From contig NZ_CP118108.1 of NCBI RefSeq assembly GCF_028747985.1, positions 1,989,501 through 2,053,500 on the forward strand: a stretch of 64,000 nucleotides of DNA. The letters are read 5' to 3'. How positions within the stretch are numbered: the stretch's first letter is position 1; the number at the start of each line of letters is the position of its first letter. Under the pieces are notes generated by a model. That model was given only the letters and a program-made list of their open reading frames with translations. It ran no database searches and was not told the origin of the DNA. Below, piece after piece: positions 16,485 to 26,413 of this stretch. A program made the translations under genes and the position numbers. The stretch is from Paenibacillus urinalis (lineage in GTDB: Bacteria > Bacillota > Bacilli > Paenibacillales > Paenibacillaceae).

Positions 16485-17426
16485 ATGGGGAAGATCGCTT
16501 TTGTATTTCCGGGTCAGGGCTCACAGACCGTTGGGATGGCGAAAGACGTATATGAGAATGTATCGTCCTCCCGCCATGTCTTTGAGACCGCGGACGAGAA
16601 GCTTGGTTTTTCGCTGAGCTCGCTGATCTTTGATGGCCCGGATACCGAACTTAAACAAACAAAAAACACACAGCCTGCGTTATTGACAGCAAGTATTGCT
16701 CTGTATGAGGCTCTGCGTGAGAAAGGAATTACCGCTGACTATGCAGCAGGTCACAGCTTGGGTGAATACAGTGCCCTGGTCGCAGCAGGTGTAATGTCCT
16801 TCGAGGATGCGGTTGCTGTTGTTAGGGCGAGAGGGACTTTCATGGAAGAAGCTGTTCCGGGCGGACGTGGAGCTATGGCTGCTGTGCTCGGAGCTGATCG
16901 TGATCAACTGGCGCAGCTATGTGAGAAAATTTCCGCTCAAGGGAAGGACTATCTCGTAGAGTTGGCGAACCTTAATTCACCGGGACAGATTGTGGTATCC
17001 GGTCTTAAAGACGGCGTGGCACAGCTGATAGATCGTGTGAAGGAAGCTGGAGCGAAACGGGCCATTCCTCTTGAAGTCAGCGGTCCTTTTCATACCTCGC
17101 TGATGAAGGAGGCAGCTGCTAGACTTGGCGATCAGCTCTCCTCAGTAGAGCTTCGTGATGCTGGCATACCTGTGGTGGCGAATGTGACGGCTGAGCCCGT
17201 AACGGAGGGTGTAGTCATTCGTGATCTTCTAGTTCAGCAGGTATATTCTTCTGTCAAATGGGAAGATACCGTGGTATGGCTGATTGATCAGGGTGTAGAC
17301 ACTTTCGTGGAAATTGGCCCTGGCAGCGTACTTAGTGGACTGATCAAGAAGGTAAGCAGAACCGTTACAGTATACAACGTAAACAGCTTGGATAGTTTGA
17401 ACGCTCTTGCTGATGAGCTGAAATAG
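16485..17426 (+). CDS. fabD: Malonyl-CoA:ACP transacylase
   Basis: A 313-residue enzyme moving malonyl from CoA to acyl carrier protein, supplying extender units to FabH and FabF. Motifs: FPGQGSQTVGM near the N-terminus, nucleophile Ser91 in AGHSLGEYSAL, and His203 in SGPFHTSLM. Length is standard. AAGGAGC is 10 nt before ATG 16485. It is separated from fabH by 76 bp and from fabG by 53 bp, all on the same strand, so co-transcription with FapR control is expected. Confidence 0.97.
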   Translation: MGKIAFVFPGQGSQTVGMAKDVYENVSSSRHVFETADEKLGFSLSSLIFDGPDTELKQTKNTQPALLTASIALYEALREKGITADYAAGHSLGEYSALVAAGVMSFEDAVAVVRARGTFMEEAVPGGRGAMAAVLGADRDQLAQLCEKISAQGKDYLVELANLNSPGQIVVSGLKDGVAQLIDRVKEAGAKRAIPLEVSGPFHTSLMKEAAARLGDQLSSVELRDAGIPVVANVTAEPVTEGVVIRDLLVQQVYSSVKWEDTVVWLIDQGVDTFVEIGPGSVLSGLIKKVSRTVTVYNVNSLDSLNALADELK

Positions 17427-17479
17427 TTACGACTACATCATTCTAAGCAGGTATATTTGGGGAAAGGAGGAACAACAAG

Positions 17480-18229
17480 ATGACGACTACACTACAAGGT
17501 CAGGTTGCTCTTGTAACAGGTGCATCCCGCGGAATAGGGCGCAGTATCGCTCTTGCGCTGGCAGATGCAGGTGCTGACGTTGCGGTGAACTATGCGGGCA
17601 ACGAAGCCGCTGCGGCCGAGGTTGTACAGCTCATAGAAGCCAAAGGGGTTAGAGCCATCGCGATTAAAGCGAATGTAGGCATTACCGCTGAAGCAGATCA
17701 ATTGGTGAAAGAAACCATGGACCAGCTGGGCAGAATTGATATTCTGGTGAATAATGCAGGTATTACTAGAGATAATTTAATCATGCGTATGAAGGAAGAG
17801 GAATTCGATCAAGTGATCGAAACCAATTTGAAGGGCGTCTTTAATTGCCTCAAAGCAGTGACTCGTCCCATGATGAAACAGCGCTATGGTCGAATTATCA
17901 ATATTTCATCTGTAGTGGGTGTGCTGGGTAATCCAGGTCAAGCCAACTATGTAGCTGCCAAGGCAGGAGTCATTGGTCTTACTAAATCCTCAAGCCGGGA
18001 GCTGGCTTCCCGTGGAATTACGGTGAACTGCATCGCTCCTGGATTTATTGAAACCGAGATGACACAGGGCTTGTCTTCTGAGCTCGTAGAAGGTATGTTG
18101 TCAGGAATTCCGCTCTCAAGGCTTGGACGCCCTGAAGAAGTGGCAGGAGTTGCTCTATTCCTTGCTTCCGAGTCTGCATCCTATATGACAGGTCAAACTC
18201 TGCATGTGGATGGCGGTATGTACATGTGA
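17480..18229 (+). CDS. fabG: 3-oxoacyl-ACP reductase
   Basis: A 249-residue short-chain dehydrogenase that reduces beta-ketoacyl-ACP with NADPH in each elongation cycle. The cofactor loop is [13 protein letters not shown] (residues 12-24), NNAG is at 91-94, and the catalytic residues are Asn116, Ser144, Tyr157 and Lys161 ([11 protein letters not shown]). The end, [13 protein letters not shown], is the FabG C-terminus. A good GGAAAGGAGG site precedes ATG 17480. Its place between fabD and acpP leaves little doubt that it is FabG rather than another SDR. Confidence 0.97.
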   Translation: MTTTLQGQVALVTGASRGIGRSIALALADAGADVAVNYAGNEAAAAEVVQLIEAKGVRAIAIKANVGITAEADQLVKETMDQLGRIDILVNNAGITRDNLIMRMKEEEFDQVIETNLKGVFNCLKAVTRPMMKQRYGRIINISSVVGVLGNPGQANYVAAKAGVIGLTKSSSRELASRGITVNCIAPGFIETEMTQGLSSELVEGMLSGIPLSRLGRPEEVAGVALFLASESASYMTGQTLHVDGGMYM

Positions 18230-18323
18230 TTTTTTCGACCGTAATTGATGCATAGTTAGAGTGTTCGTTCGCCTTCCATTTGGAGGTGATGTAGGCTCTA
18301 TGGCATTTTACGATTGATTCTCG

Positions 18324-18329
18324 TATAAT
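18324..18329 (+). promoter_or_regulatory. Possible -10 element before acpP
   Basis: A perfect TATAAT lies 22 bp before acpP, but no good -35 stands 16-18 bp upstream. An internal promoter would help explain the large amount of acyl carrier protein needed; weak call. Confidence 0.25.
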
Positions 18330-18350
18330 ACGGAAAGGGAGGTGAACCGG

Positions 18351-18584
18351 ATGTCCGACGTATTGGAACGCGTAAAACGTATCGTAGTAGATCGTTTAGG
18401 CGCTGACGAAGCTGAAGTAACATTGGAAGCATCATTCAAAGATGATTTGGGTGCTGACTCTCTAGATGTTGTTGAATTGGTTATGGAACTCGAAGACGAG
18501 TTTGATATGGAGATCTCTGATGAAGATGCAGAGAAAATCACGACCGTAGGTGAAGTTGTAAACTACATACAATCTCATACCTAA
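18351..18584 (+). CDS. acpP: Acyl carrier protein
   Basis: A 77-residue acidic helical carrier. Ser37 in [15 protein letters not shown] takes the 4'-phosphopantetheine arm, made from the product of the CoA pathway that includes coaD at 8195. It shuttles acyl chains between FabD, FabH, FabG and FabF and to PlsX. ATG 18351 has a near-perfect AAAGGGAGGTGA site. A strong hairpin follows the gene and probably partly terminates transcription before fabF. Confidence 0.98.
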   Translation: MSDVLERVKRIVVDRLGADEAEVTLEASFKDDLGADSLDVVELVMELEDEFDMEISDEDAEKITTVGEVVNYIQSHT

Positions 18585-18594
18585 GTCATATAGA

Positions 18595-18639
18595 GGAAGC
18601 TCCGTGAGTTAAGCAGTTCTTATCTCATATGGAGCTTCC
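18595..18639 (+). terminator. Hairpin after acpP (partial terminator or processing site)
   Basis: GGAAGCTCC (18595-18603) pairs with GGAGCTTCC (18631-18639), extended inward by GTGAG/CTCAT. The following sequence is C-rich with only a short T-run, so read-through into fabF is likely. It may also protect the 3' end of the acpP message. Confidence 0.55.
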
Positions 18640-18785
18640 CCTCCAATTTTGCAAGCCAAAGGCATAGAGCCCTTATGAAGGCCCATTTTATAGGTGTTTG
18701 TTATCTTAACGACATGTATAGAATGGGTTTCATTACATTAAAATCTGTTAATTGCATAGCAATATGCAGTCGATATAGAGGTGAA

Positions 18786-20030
18786 ATGGATTTGAAACAA
18801 AGAGTTGTTATTACAGGCATGGGTGTCATGACCCCGATTGGTAAGGACCTGGATACACTATGGAACAGTCTGATGGAAGGTAAATCTGGAGTATCGCTTG
18901 TCGAAGCCTTTGATGTGAGCGACTACAACTCCAAGATTGCAGCTTCAATTAAGGATTTTAATCCAGAAGATTATATGGAGCGTAAGGATGCACGCAAGAT
19001 GGACCGTTTTGTTCAGTTTGCTGTTGCAGCCGGAGGTCAGGCAATTCAAGACAGTGGACTACAAATCGGCGAGAATATAGATGCTGAACGAATTGGTGTA
19101 TCTGTAGGCTCGGGGATCGGGGGTCTCGGTACTTGGGAGGACCAGCACAATATCCTTTTGGAAAAAGGTCCGAAGCGGGTAAGCCCGTTCTTCATTCCGA
19201 TGATGATTGCGAATATGGCATCAGGTCAGCTGTCTATCAGCTTTGGTGCAAAGGGTCCTAATACAACACAAGTCACAGCTTGTGCTACTGGCAGCCATTC
19301 CATTGGAGATTCCATGCGAATGATCCAGCGTGGAGATGCCGACGCCATGATCTGCGGCGGAGCAGAAGCTACCATTCGTCCAACAGGTATGGCAGGATTT
19401 AATTCCATGCGTGCGATGTCAACCCGTAATGATGAGCCGGAAAAAGCAAGCCGTCCATTTGACTCGGATCGCGATGGCTTTGTCATGGGAGAAGGCGCTG
19501 GAATTCTGATTCTTGAATCCCTAGAGCATGCGCTTGCACGAGGTGCTCGTATTTACGGTGAGGTAGTCGGTTATGGTCTGTCTGCGGATGCGAAGCATAT
19601 GACGGATCCAGATCCGGAAGGCGGCGCACGCAGCATGAAGATGGCGATCAAGGACGCTGGCATCAGCCCTGAGGATGTTGATTATATCAACGCTCATGGA
19701 ACATCAACGCCGGTTGGCGACAAATCCGAAACAGAAGGCATTAAGCTTGCTCTCGGTGAACACGCCTATAAGGTGGCAGTGAGCTCTACCAAATCGATGA
19801 CAGGTCATATGCTCGGAGCAGCGGGTGGTGTTGAAGCGATCATTTGTGCACTGGCACTTCAGAATCAGAAGATTCCTCCAACCATTAATTTGGAGAATCC
19901 TGATCCGGCTTGTGATTTGGATTATGTACCGAATGTTCCGCGTGAAGCTGAACTGGAATACACGCTTTCCAATTCCTTCGGATTCGGCGGACACAATGCA
20001 ACTGTAATTCTCAAAAAATATGAATCATAA
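18786..20030 (+). CDS. fabF: Beta-ketoacyl-ACP synthase II
   Basis: A 414-residue elongation condensing enzyme. The Cys-His-His triad is Cys166 ([10 protein letters not shown]), His304 ([11 protein letters not shown]) and His341 ([12 protein letters not shown]), with Lys336 nearby. It is temperature-responsive in some bacteria and is the only elongation synthase visible here. ATG 18786 is used; TTG 18792, 8 nt after GAGGTG, is an equally possible start, while the frame open further upstream (from 18675) has no homology to FabF. It is last in the fab cluster, 14 bp before rnc. Confidence 0.96.
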   Translation: MDLKQRVVITGMGVMTPIGKDLDTLWNSLMEGKSGVSLVEAFDVSDYNSKIAASIKDFNPEDYMERKDARKMDRFVQFAVAAGGQAIQDSGLQIGENIDAERIGVSVGSGIGGLGTWEDQHNILLEKGPKRVSPFFIPMMIANMASGQLSISFGAKGPNTTQVTACATGSHSIGDSMRMIQRGDADAMICGGAEATIRPTGMAGFNSMRAMSTRNDEPEKASRPFDSDRDGFVMGEGAGILILESLEHALARGARIYGEVVGYGLSADAKHMTDPDPEGGARSMKMAIKDAGISPEDVDYINAHGTSTPVGDKSETEGIKLALGEHAYKVAVSSTKSMTGHMLGAAGGVEAIICALALQNQKIPPTINLENPDPACDLDYVPNVPREAELEYTLSNSFGFGGHNATVILKKYES

Positions 20031-20044
20031 GGGGTCCGATTCGA

Positions 20045-20737
20045 TTGAATGCAGATCTGAAACAATTAGAGCGCAAACTTCAAATCGAGTTTAACAATCG
20101 CAAATTGTTAAAGCAGGCCTTTACTCATGCTTCATATGTGAATGAGCACAGATTCAGTCAAAGCCAGGATAATGAACGACTCGAGTTCCTCGGGGACGCT
20201 GTACTTGAGCTGACGGTATCAGAGTATCTATACAATGAACATCCTAATCGTCCGGAAGGAGAACTCACGAAGATGAGGGCAGCACTTGTACGCGAGCCCT
20301 CGCTCGTGAAATTTGCTGAGGCTCTGGAATTCGGCAAATATGTACTTCTGGGCAAAGGGGAAGAACTGACAGGGGGCAGGAATCGTCCTGCTCTCCTGGC
20401 AGATGTCTTCGAATCATTTATCGGTGCTCTTTATTTGGACCAAGGCCTTGCTGCAGTGAAGAAATTTTTGGACAAGCACATTTTTGCCGGCCTTATTGTG
20501 GAAGGTGAACTCGTGCTTACCGATTTCAAGACTGAATTACAGGAATTGACTCAGCATCATAATATGGGTGTGCTCGAATATCGAATTGTTGAGGAAAAAG
20601 GCCCTGCTCACGAGAGGGAGTTTGTCTCCGAAGTTTATATGGGCAGTCAGAGATTAGGCCGTGGTAACGGACGCTCGAAAAAGGAAGCTGAGCAGAAGGC
20701 GGCACAAATTGCATTAAGTACACTGAAGCTGCCTTAG
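20045..20737 (+). CDS. rnc: Ribonuclease III
   Basis: A 230-residue double-strand-specific endoribonuclease for rRNA and mRNA processing; in Gram-positives it also matures the scRNA of SRP. The catalytic signature [14 protein letters not shown] is at residues 43-56, with the second acidic cluster in [15 protein letters not shown] double-stranded RNA-binding domain fills about residues 158-228 ([12 protein letters not shown] to [13 protein letters not shown]). TTG 20045 is used with AAGGGG upstream. The rnc-smc-ftsY order is the classical Bacillus arrangement. Confidence 0.97.
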   Translation: MNADLKQLERKLQIEFNNRKLLKQAFTHASYVNEHRFSQSQDNERLEFLGDAVLELTVSEYLYNEHPNRPEGELTKMRAALVREPSLVKFAEALEFGKYVLLGKGEELTGGRNRPALLADVFESFIGALYLDQGLAAVKKFLDKHIFAGLIVEGELVLTDFKTELQELTQHHNMGVLEYRIVEEKGPAHEREFVSEVYMGSQRLGRGNGRSKKEAEQKAAQIALSTLKLP

Positions 20738-21098
20738 GAATTGATCGGCAGACCGTTTTAGCGGATTCTTAAGGTATAAGAAAATCTAACGGAGCAGTGA
20801 GATCTTCTTATATCTTAAGAACAAGAAATCAGCCGTTTAATTTGGCGGCCTGTCTTTTCTTACAAACGAAGAGCAAAGAGCAGCCCGCTTTAGTTGTCAG
20901 GCTAATGATGAATGGGAAGGACTGCTTTTTGCTCTTCTTTTTGTTGCTTGAGGATGGTGGATTCATTCCGAATGAAGATATGTTATGCTCGTAAGATGTA
21001 GAAGAAATGGACTTCAAGAGACGTTTCCCCTACAATAATAACGGATGTACATACCCGTGTAGGACCGTGGCAAGAAGCTTGGAGGTGTCGAAGACAAG
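20738..21098 (+). other. Intergenic region rnc-smc
   Basis: This stretch holds a probable rnc terminator (20868-20937) and a possible smc promoter: extended -10 TGTTATGCT at 20981-20989 with a weak TTCATT 16 bp upstream at 20962-20967. No gene is supported. Confidence 0.4.
20868..20945 (+). terminator. Long-loop intrinsic terminator after rnc
   Basis: A 16-nt arm at 20868-20883 pairs with 20922-20937 with one mismatch, closing a 38-nt loop, and a T-rich tail follows (20938-20945). The long loop is unusual; partial read-through into smc is plausible. Confidence 0.55.
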
Positions 21099-24000
21099 AT
21101 GTATTTAAAACGTATAGAGCTGTCAGGCTTTAAATCGTTTGCCGATCGAACAGAAATGGAATTCGTTCGCGGCATAACCTCTGTTGTAGGCCCCAACGGG
21201 AGTGGGAAGAGTAATATTTCCGACGGCATCCGTTGGGTTCTTGGAGAACAGAGTGCAAAGTCACTGCGCGGCGGCAAGATGGAGGACATTATTTTTGCCG
21301 GCAGTGATACTCGTAAGCCAGTAAATTTTGCCGAGGTGTCACTGACCTTGGATAATGAAGATCATGCCTTATCTCTGGATTTTGGTGAAGTCACGGTAAC
21401 ACGCCGTGTTCATCGCAGCGGAGATAGTGAATATTTTATTAACAAACAGTCCTGCCGGCTCAAGGATATAACGGAGCTGTTTATGGATACCGGAATTGGT
21501 AAAGAGGCTTATTCAATTATCGGACAAGGGCGGATTGAGGAGATTTTAAGTACGCGCTCCGAGGATCGCAGAGGTATCTTTGAAGAGGCTTCCGGTATTG
21601 TTAAATATAAATCACGTAAGAAAGATGCGGTGCGGAAGCTGGATGATACGGAGCAAAATTTGCTGCGGATACATGATCTGGTTACGGAACTGGAGGATCA
21701 GATTGGACCGCTCAAGGAGCAGTCTGAGAAGGCGAAGCATTATAAAGAGCTCAGAGCAGAATTGAAGCAGCAGGAGCTGTCTTTATACGTGTACCAGATT
21801 GAGCAGATTCATACGGCCTGGAGCGAGGCGACGGAGAAGCTGCAAGAGCTTAAGGAACAGCAGCTGGAATTATCTACGATCGTATCTAGACATGATGCCA
21901 TACTAGAACAGGATCGGACAGAGCTTCGTCAGGTAGAAGAGGCCGTGGAGCGCCTTCAAGGTGAGCTGCTGCACTACAGTGAAGCTACCGAGAAGAGTGA
22001 AGGGTACCGTGAGCTGCTCAAGGAACGGCTGAAGAATCTCGAAGCGAACCGGGAGCAGCTGCTCAATTCCTTGAACGGAAGTGAGGAGCGTTATGCGGAG
22101 CGTGAGGCTGAGCTGGACGGCCTTAAGAGCAAGCTGGCTGGACTACAGCAGGAGCTTGATGAGCTGCGTGAACAGCTGTCTGCCGAAGAGGCGAAGCTGG
22201 TTGGCGTAACTGGAGGAATCAGTCAGGAGCAGGAGGAGAGCCTCAAAGGTAATCTCTTGGAGCTGATGAACCAAATGGCTCAGGCACGGAATGAGATTCG
22301 ATATGCCGATCAGCAGAAGGAAGCGATCGAGCGGAGACTGAACCGTGCTGGTGAAGAGTCCGACAAGTGGGAGCTTCAGAAGACAGATCTTCTTAAACGC
22401 AAGGGAGAGCTGACTCAGCAGATTGAGAAGATGGGTGCGGAGATCAGCTCATTGCGCAATGGATATATTACGGAAAGTGAACGGCTTCAATCGCTGCAGA
22501 AGCTCTTATCCGAGAGTCAGAGCACGGTACGGAAGTGGGAGCAGAAGCGTGAGGCACAAGTTTCAAGACGCGATACAATGAAGGAAATGCAGGATGACTT
22601 TGACGGGTTTAACACGGGTGTCAAGGAAGTTCTCAAGGCATCCAGAAAGAATGTGCTTCATGGTGTCCATGGTGCGGTTGCAGAACTGATCAAAGTACCT
22701 GAGCGAGTAGAGATGGCTGTTGAAACCGCGCTTGGAGCATCGCTCCAGCATGTGGTCATGGAGAATGAAGCTGTCTCCCGCCAGGCGATCTCCTTCCTGA
22801 AGCAGCGTCAGCTTGGCAGAGCGACTTTCCTGCCGCTGGACGTAATCAGGCCACGTGCAATTGGTGCTTCAGATCGAAGCATGATCTCTGAATTGCAGGG
22901 GTTTGTCGGCATAGGTGCCGAGCTTGTGCAGTTTGATTCCAAATATGAAGCAATTGTGGGAAGCTTGCTTGGTAACGTAATTATTTCGGAGAATCTGGAA
23001 GATGCGAACCGAATTGCGGCACGCTGTCAGTATCGTTATCGTGTTGTTACACTTGAGGGTGATGTGGTCAATGCAGGCGGCTCCATGACCGGGGGCAGCC
23101 AGTACCGTAAGAATTCAAGTCTCTTGTCCCGTAAACGCCAGCTCGATCAGCTGGATCACGATATTATGGAGACCGAGAATCAGATCACGAAGCTGCATCG
23201 AAGTCTGGAAGAAGTGAAGGCTCAGATGGAGCAGTGTCAGATCAGTCTGGACACGCTTCGTCAGGATGGCGATGAGAAACGGGCAGAAGAGCAGCAGGCC
23301 TCACTGTCGCTCAAACAGCTTGAACATGAGCTGGCGCATGTGCTTACCCAGGTTGAAGCTGCAGGTGCGGAGAAATCAGGCTTCAAGGATGAAATTAAAG
23401 CACTTGAAGATACCCGTGCAGCTGCTGAGCAGTCGCTGGTGAAGCTGGAGGAAGAGGAGAAGGCGACACATCAAGCGATTCACGCTGCCGAATTTGCGCG
23501 CAAAGCCAATGAATCTGCCAAGGAGGAGCTCCAGAACTCGTTGACGATATTGAAGGTTCGTGAGGGCAAGCTGGATCAGGAGCGCTTCTCTGTAGAAGAG
23601 CAGGTTCGCAGAATGGAACGCGAATACGAGAATTCGGACAAGGAAAGATACCGGAATCGTACGATGCTGGCCTCTGTGGAAGCAGACCTCAAGACGAATG
23701 CAGAGGAGAGCGTGAAGCAGACGGAGGACCTGAACCGCTATCGCCTCAAGAAGGAGGAAGCTTCCAAAGAGCTGGATTTCAAGCGTGCAGCTAGAGCACA
23801 GCTTACGAAGAAGCTTGAGCTTGAAGAGAATGAAACCAAAGAGCAGCGGATCAGTCTGAAGGCCTGTGAAGACGAGCTTCGTCAGACGGAGATCAGTGTC
23901 AATCGTCTGGATGTGGAGCTTGAAAATATTTTGAAAAAGCTGAATGACGAATACGAGCTGTCTTATGAGCTTGCGAAGCAGCACTACTCCATTCCGGAAG

Positions 24001-24668
24001 ATATTGAAGGCAGCAAGGCGGAAGTGCAGAAGCTGAAACGAAGCATTTCTGCGCTGGGAGAAGTGAATCTTGGTGCGATTGAGGAATATGAACGTGTTAA
24101 TGAACGTTATCTCTTCCTCAGTGAGCAAAAGGATGATCTGGTTGAAGCCAAGACGACACTTTATCAGGTCATTAAGGAAATGGAAGATGAAATGTCTAAA
24201 CGCTTCAAGACGACATTTGATGCAATTAAGCGTGAATTTGGCACGGTGTTCTCGAAGCTGTTTGGCGGAGGTAGAGCAGATCTGATTCTGAATGAACCGG
24301 ACAAGCTGCTTACGACAGGAATTGAGATTGTCGCACAGCCGCCGGGCAAGAAGCTCCAGAACCTGCAGCTTCTCTCTGGTGGCGAACGAGCCTTGACCGC
24401 CATGGCATTGCTGTTTGCGATTCTCCATGTTCGCCCGGTGCCATTCTGTGTTCTGGATGAAGTCGAAGCAGCGCTGGATGAAGCTAACGTCGTTCGTTTC
24501 GCTCAGTACTTGCGTGAATTCTCGGAGCAGACCCAGTTTATCGTTGTAACGCATCGCAAAGGAACGATGGAGGAAGCGGATGTGCTGTATGGTGTTACCA
24601 TGGAAGAGGGCGGCGTATCGAAGCTGGTCTCGGTGAAGCTGGAGAATGAGGAAGCAGAAATCGCTTAA
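21099..24668 (+). CDS. smc: Chromosome segregation ATPase SMC
   Basis: A 1189-residue condensin subunit that loads at ParB-parS and aligns chromosome arms. Walker A is GPNGSGKSN (31-39); the ABC signature LSGGERALTAM starts near 1092 and Walker B (VLDEVEAALDE) near 1118. Two long coiled coils (about 165-500 and 680-1020) flank a hinge (about 515-665, with GVHGAVAELIKVP and GSMTGGSQYRKNSSLLSR). The length is standard for Firmicute SMC. The start is ATG 21099 after GGAGGTGTCG. ftsY follows at 32 bp. Confidence 0.98.
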   Translation: MYLKRIELSGFKSFADRTEMEFVRGITSVVGPNGSGKSNISDGIRWVLGEQSAKSLRGGKMEDIIFAGSDTRKPVNFAEVSLTLDNEDHALSLDFGEVTVTRRVHRSGDSEYFINKQSCRLKDITELFMDTGIGKEAYSIIGQGRIEEILSTRSEDRRGIFEEASGIVKYKSRKKDAVRKLDDTEQNLLRIHDLVTELEDQIGPLKEQSEKAKHYKELRAELKQQELSLYVYQIEQIHTAWSEATEKLQELKEQQLELSTIVSRHDAILEQDRTELRQVEEAVERLQGELLHYSEATEKSEGYRELLKERLKNLEANREQLLNSLNGSEERYAEREAELDGLKSKLAGLQQELDELREQLSAEEAKLVGVTGGISQEQEESLKGNLLELMNQMAQARNEIRYADQQKEAIERRLNRAGEESDKWELQKTDLLKRKGELTQQIEKMGAEISSLRNGYITESERLQSLQKLLSESQSTVRKWEQKREAQVSRRDTMKEMQDDFDGFNTGVKEVLKASRKNVLHGVHGAVAELIKVPERVEMAVETALGASLQHVVMENEAVSRQAISFLKQRQLGRATFLPLDVIRPRAIGASDRSMISELQGFVGIGAELVQFDSKYEAIVGSLLGNVIISENLEDANRIAARCQYRYRVVTLEGDVVNAGGSMTGGSQYRKNSSLLSRKRQLDQLDHDIMETENQITKLHRSLEEVKAQMEQCQISLDTLRQDGDEKRAEEQQASLSLKQLEHELAHVLTQVEAAGAEKSGFKDEIKALEDTRAAAEQSLVKLEEEEKATHQAIHAAEFARKANESAKEELQNSLTILKVREGKLDQERFSVEEQVRRMEREYENSDKERYRNRTMLASVEADLKTNAEESVKQTEDLNRYRLKKEEASKELDFKRAARAQLTKKLELEENETKEQRISLKACEDELRQTEISVNRLDVELENILKKLNDEYELSYELAKQHYSIPEDIEGSKAEVQKLKRSISALGEVNLGAIEEYERVNERYLFLSEQKDDLVEAKTTLYQVIKEMEDEMSKRFKTTFDAIKREFGTVFSKLFGGGRADLILNEPDKLLTTGIEIVAQPPGKKLQNLQLLSGGERALTAMALLFAILHVRPVPFCVLDEVEAALDEANVVRFAQYLREFSEQTQFIVVTHRKGTMEEADVLYGVTMEEGGVSKLVSVKLENEEAEIA

Positions 24669-24700
24669 TAAGTATTGTAATACTAAGTTGGAGGGAACCT

Positions 24701-25708
24701 ATGAGTTTCTTTAAAAAGCTGAAAGAAAGTATATCAACAAAAACAGAATCAGTAACGAATATTTTTAAAGATGGTCTCGAGAAAACACGTAAAGGCTTCG
24801 TTGAAAAGGTGTCTGATCTCGTTATCCGCCGTAAAAAGATAGATGAGGAATTCTACGAGGAGCTTGAGGAGATCCTGATCGGTGCTGACGTAGGTGTCAA
24901 CACGGTTATGGATCTGATTGATGATCTGCGTGCCGAAGTGAAGAAACGGAAGATTCAGGATGCGGCTGAGCTGCAGCCGGTGTTGTCTGAGAAATTAACG
25001 GGGCTTCTCCGTTCTGAGCAAAATAACAGTCTTAACATGAACAAGGACGGTATCACCGTAATCCTCTTTGTCGGTGTGAACGGTGTAGGCAAAACAACGA
25101 CGATTGGCAAGCTGGCCCATCGCTTTAAGAATGAAGGCAAGAAGGTTCTTCTTGCTGCAGGAGATACATTTAGAGCAGGCGCCATTGAGCAGCTGGAAGT
25201 ATGGGGACAGCGTGCAGGCGTGGATGTGATCAAACAGCAAGCTGGATCTGATCCGGCGGCCGTTATGTTTGATGCGGTTCAGGCGGCGAAACAGCGCGGC
25301 GCTGACGTTCTTCTCTGCGATACGGCAGGAAGACTCCAGAATAAAACCAATCTGATGGAAGAGCTCAACAAAATCTTTCGTGTCATTCAGCGTGAAATTC
25401 CAGGTGCTCCGCATGAAGTGCTTATGGTGCTTGATGCAACTACAGGACAGAATGCACTTAGTCAGGCCAAGCTGTTTGGAGAGAAGAGCGGAGTTACAGG
25501 TCTTGTATTGACTAAGCTGGACGGCACTGCTAAGGGTGGTATCGTTATCGCGATTCGCCAAGAGATGGATATTCCTGTTAAGCTTGTCGGACTCGGAGAG
25601 AAGGCAGACGATCTGCAGCCGTTTGATTCGGAGCAGTTTGTACACGCCTTGTTTGCAGGATTGATTCAGGAAGCCGAGACTGAACAAGCAGACAGTGAAG
25701 TGAAATAA
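24701..25708 (+). CDS. ftsY: Signal recognition particle receptor FtsY
   Basis: A 335-residue SRP-GTPase that docks ribosome-SRP complexes at the membrane, partner of Ffh encoded at 32306. The N domain covers about residues 1-110 without the long acidic A domain of E. coli. G-domain motifs: GVNGVGKTTT (125-134), DTFRAGAIEQL, DTAGRLQ and TKLDGTAKGG. ATG 24701 follows a GGAGGG site. A terminator 25 bp after the stop closes the rnc-smc-ftsY unit. Confidence 0.98.
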   Translation: MSFFKKLKESISTKTESVTNIFKDGLEKTRKGFVEKVSDLVIRRKKIDEEFYEELEEILIGADVGVNTVMDLIDDLRAEVKKRKIQDAAELQPVLSEKLTGLLRSEQNNSLNMNKDGITVILFVGVNGVGKTTTIGKLAHRFKNEGKKVLLAAGDTFRAGAIEQLEVWGQRAGVDVIKQQAGSDPAAVMFDAVQAAKQRGADVLLCDTAGRLQNKTNLMEELNKIFRVIQREIPGAPHEVLMVLDATTGQNALSQAKLFGEKSGVTGLVLTKLDGTAKGGIVIAIRQEMDIPVKLVGLGEKADDLQPFDSEQFVHALFAGLIQEAETEQADSEVK

Positions 25709-25732
25709 TGCGGCGTGAGCTGTAATCATAAG

Positions 25733-25774
25733 AAGAAGACCGTTTCCATTAAAGGATTCGGTCTTCTTTTTCAT
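25733..25774 (+). terminator. Intrinsic terminator after ftsY
   Basis: AAGAAGACCG (25733-25742) pairs perfectly with CGGTCTTCTT (25759-25768), followed by more T residues. Confidence 0.85.
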
Positions 25775-25815
25775 AGTGCTGCTATATAGCTTCTATATCG
25801 TTCTTAGCACATATC

Positions 25816-26019
25816 CTATACGGCGAGAACCCGCACAAGCTCAACTGAAGACAATGGGACGACAGCCACATCTCCAGGCGGCCCATAAATAATAGGTGGT
25901 ATTTGCAGGACAAGCGTGGTCTCATCAATTGAGATCAGTGTTCCGTCCAGATAATCGTTAGCCGTCAGTACCTCTACCTCGCTTCCCAAGAAGCCGCGAA
26001 TCATATCTCTAAAATTCAT
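25816..26019 (-). CDS. Small beta-barrel (DUF2642-like) protein
   Basis: A 67-residue protein that is almost entirely short beta strands: FLGSEVEVLTANDYLDGTL, then TLVLQI, then GDVAVVPLSSVELVRV. The pattern (a Gly-x-x-Val strand, GTL turn, PLS-V end) resembles Sm/SH3-like small barrels of the DUF2642 type found in spore formers, some linked to spore coats. Its next neighbour (26071) has the same pattern at its C-terminus, so the two are probably distant paralogues. A strong AAGGAGGT site precedes ATG 26019. The function is unknown; a spore or cell-surface role is inference from family distribution. Confidence 0.65.
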   Translation of the reverse strand: MNFRDMIRGFLGSEVEVLTANDYLDGTLISIDETTLVLQIPPIIYGPPGDVAVVPLSSVELVRVLAV

Positions 26020-26070
26020 ATCAAGTACCTCCTTAGACTTAGTGACATATTGAAGCTTAGAGCCGCTATT

Positions 26071-26388
26071 TTATTGAGCAACCGATATTTGGGAAAATGG
26101 AATGATGACGATGTCACCGCTCGTTTCGCGAATCTCAACCGCATCCTCACCAACCGCAAGCACTGTACCAAGAACAGTAACGCTGCTGGTGCTGATGCTG
26201 ATGTTTTGCCCGATTTTACTCTCCAGAAATTGCTGGAGCTGTGGATTCACGACAATTCCAGACCGGACCTCGGTTTCCAATTGTTCGATGCGGGCATTTA
26301 ACATATCAACTCTTTCCATCAATAATGCCTGCTGGACTTCCAACTGCTTGATTTTTGCCCATAGACGGGAGTGAAAAAAGAAACACAT
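26071..26388 (-). CDS. Coiled-coil plus small beta-barrel protein
   Basis: A 105-residue protein. Residues about 9-45 (KIKQLEVQQALLMERVDMLN and following) form a heptad-like coiled coil; residues about 52-105 form a barrel with LESKIGQNISI, VLGTVLAVGED and GDIVIIPFSQISVAQ, matching the shape of the 67-residue neighbour. This suggests an oligomer held by the coiled coil and presenting barrel domains. AGGAGGT lies 9 nt before ATG 26388. It lies between ftsY and the glycosylation genes on the minus strand. The family assignment is tentative and no function is claimed. Confidence 0.6.
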   Translation of the reverse strand: MCFFFHSRLWAKIKQLEVQQALLMERVDMLNARIEQLETEVRSGIVVNPQLQQFLESKIGQNISISTSSVTVLGTVLAVGEDAVEIRETSGDIVIIPFSQISVAQ

Positions 26389-26413
26389 CGCTGCATGACC
26401 TCCTTGATGTTAT

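Noticed and set aside
20797..21017. Short overlapping open frames on both strands between rnc and smc
   Set aside because: They are built on the two arms of the rnc terminator hairpin and have no ribosome site.
23376..24554. 392-residue open frame antisense to smc
   Set aside because: It is fully opposite the strongly conserved SMC C-terminal half, has no homology I recognise and no ribosome site; it reflects codon bias of coiled-coil sequence.
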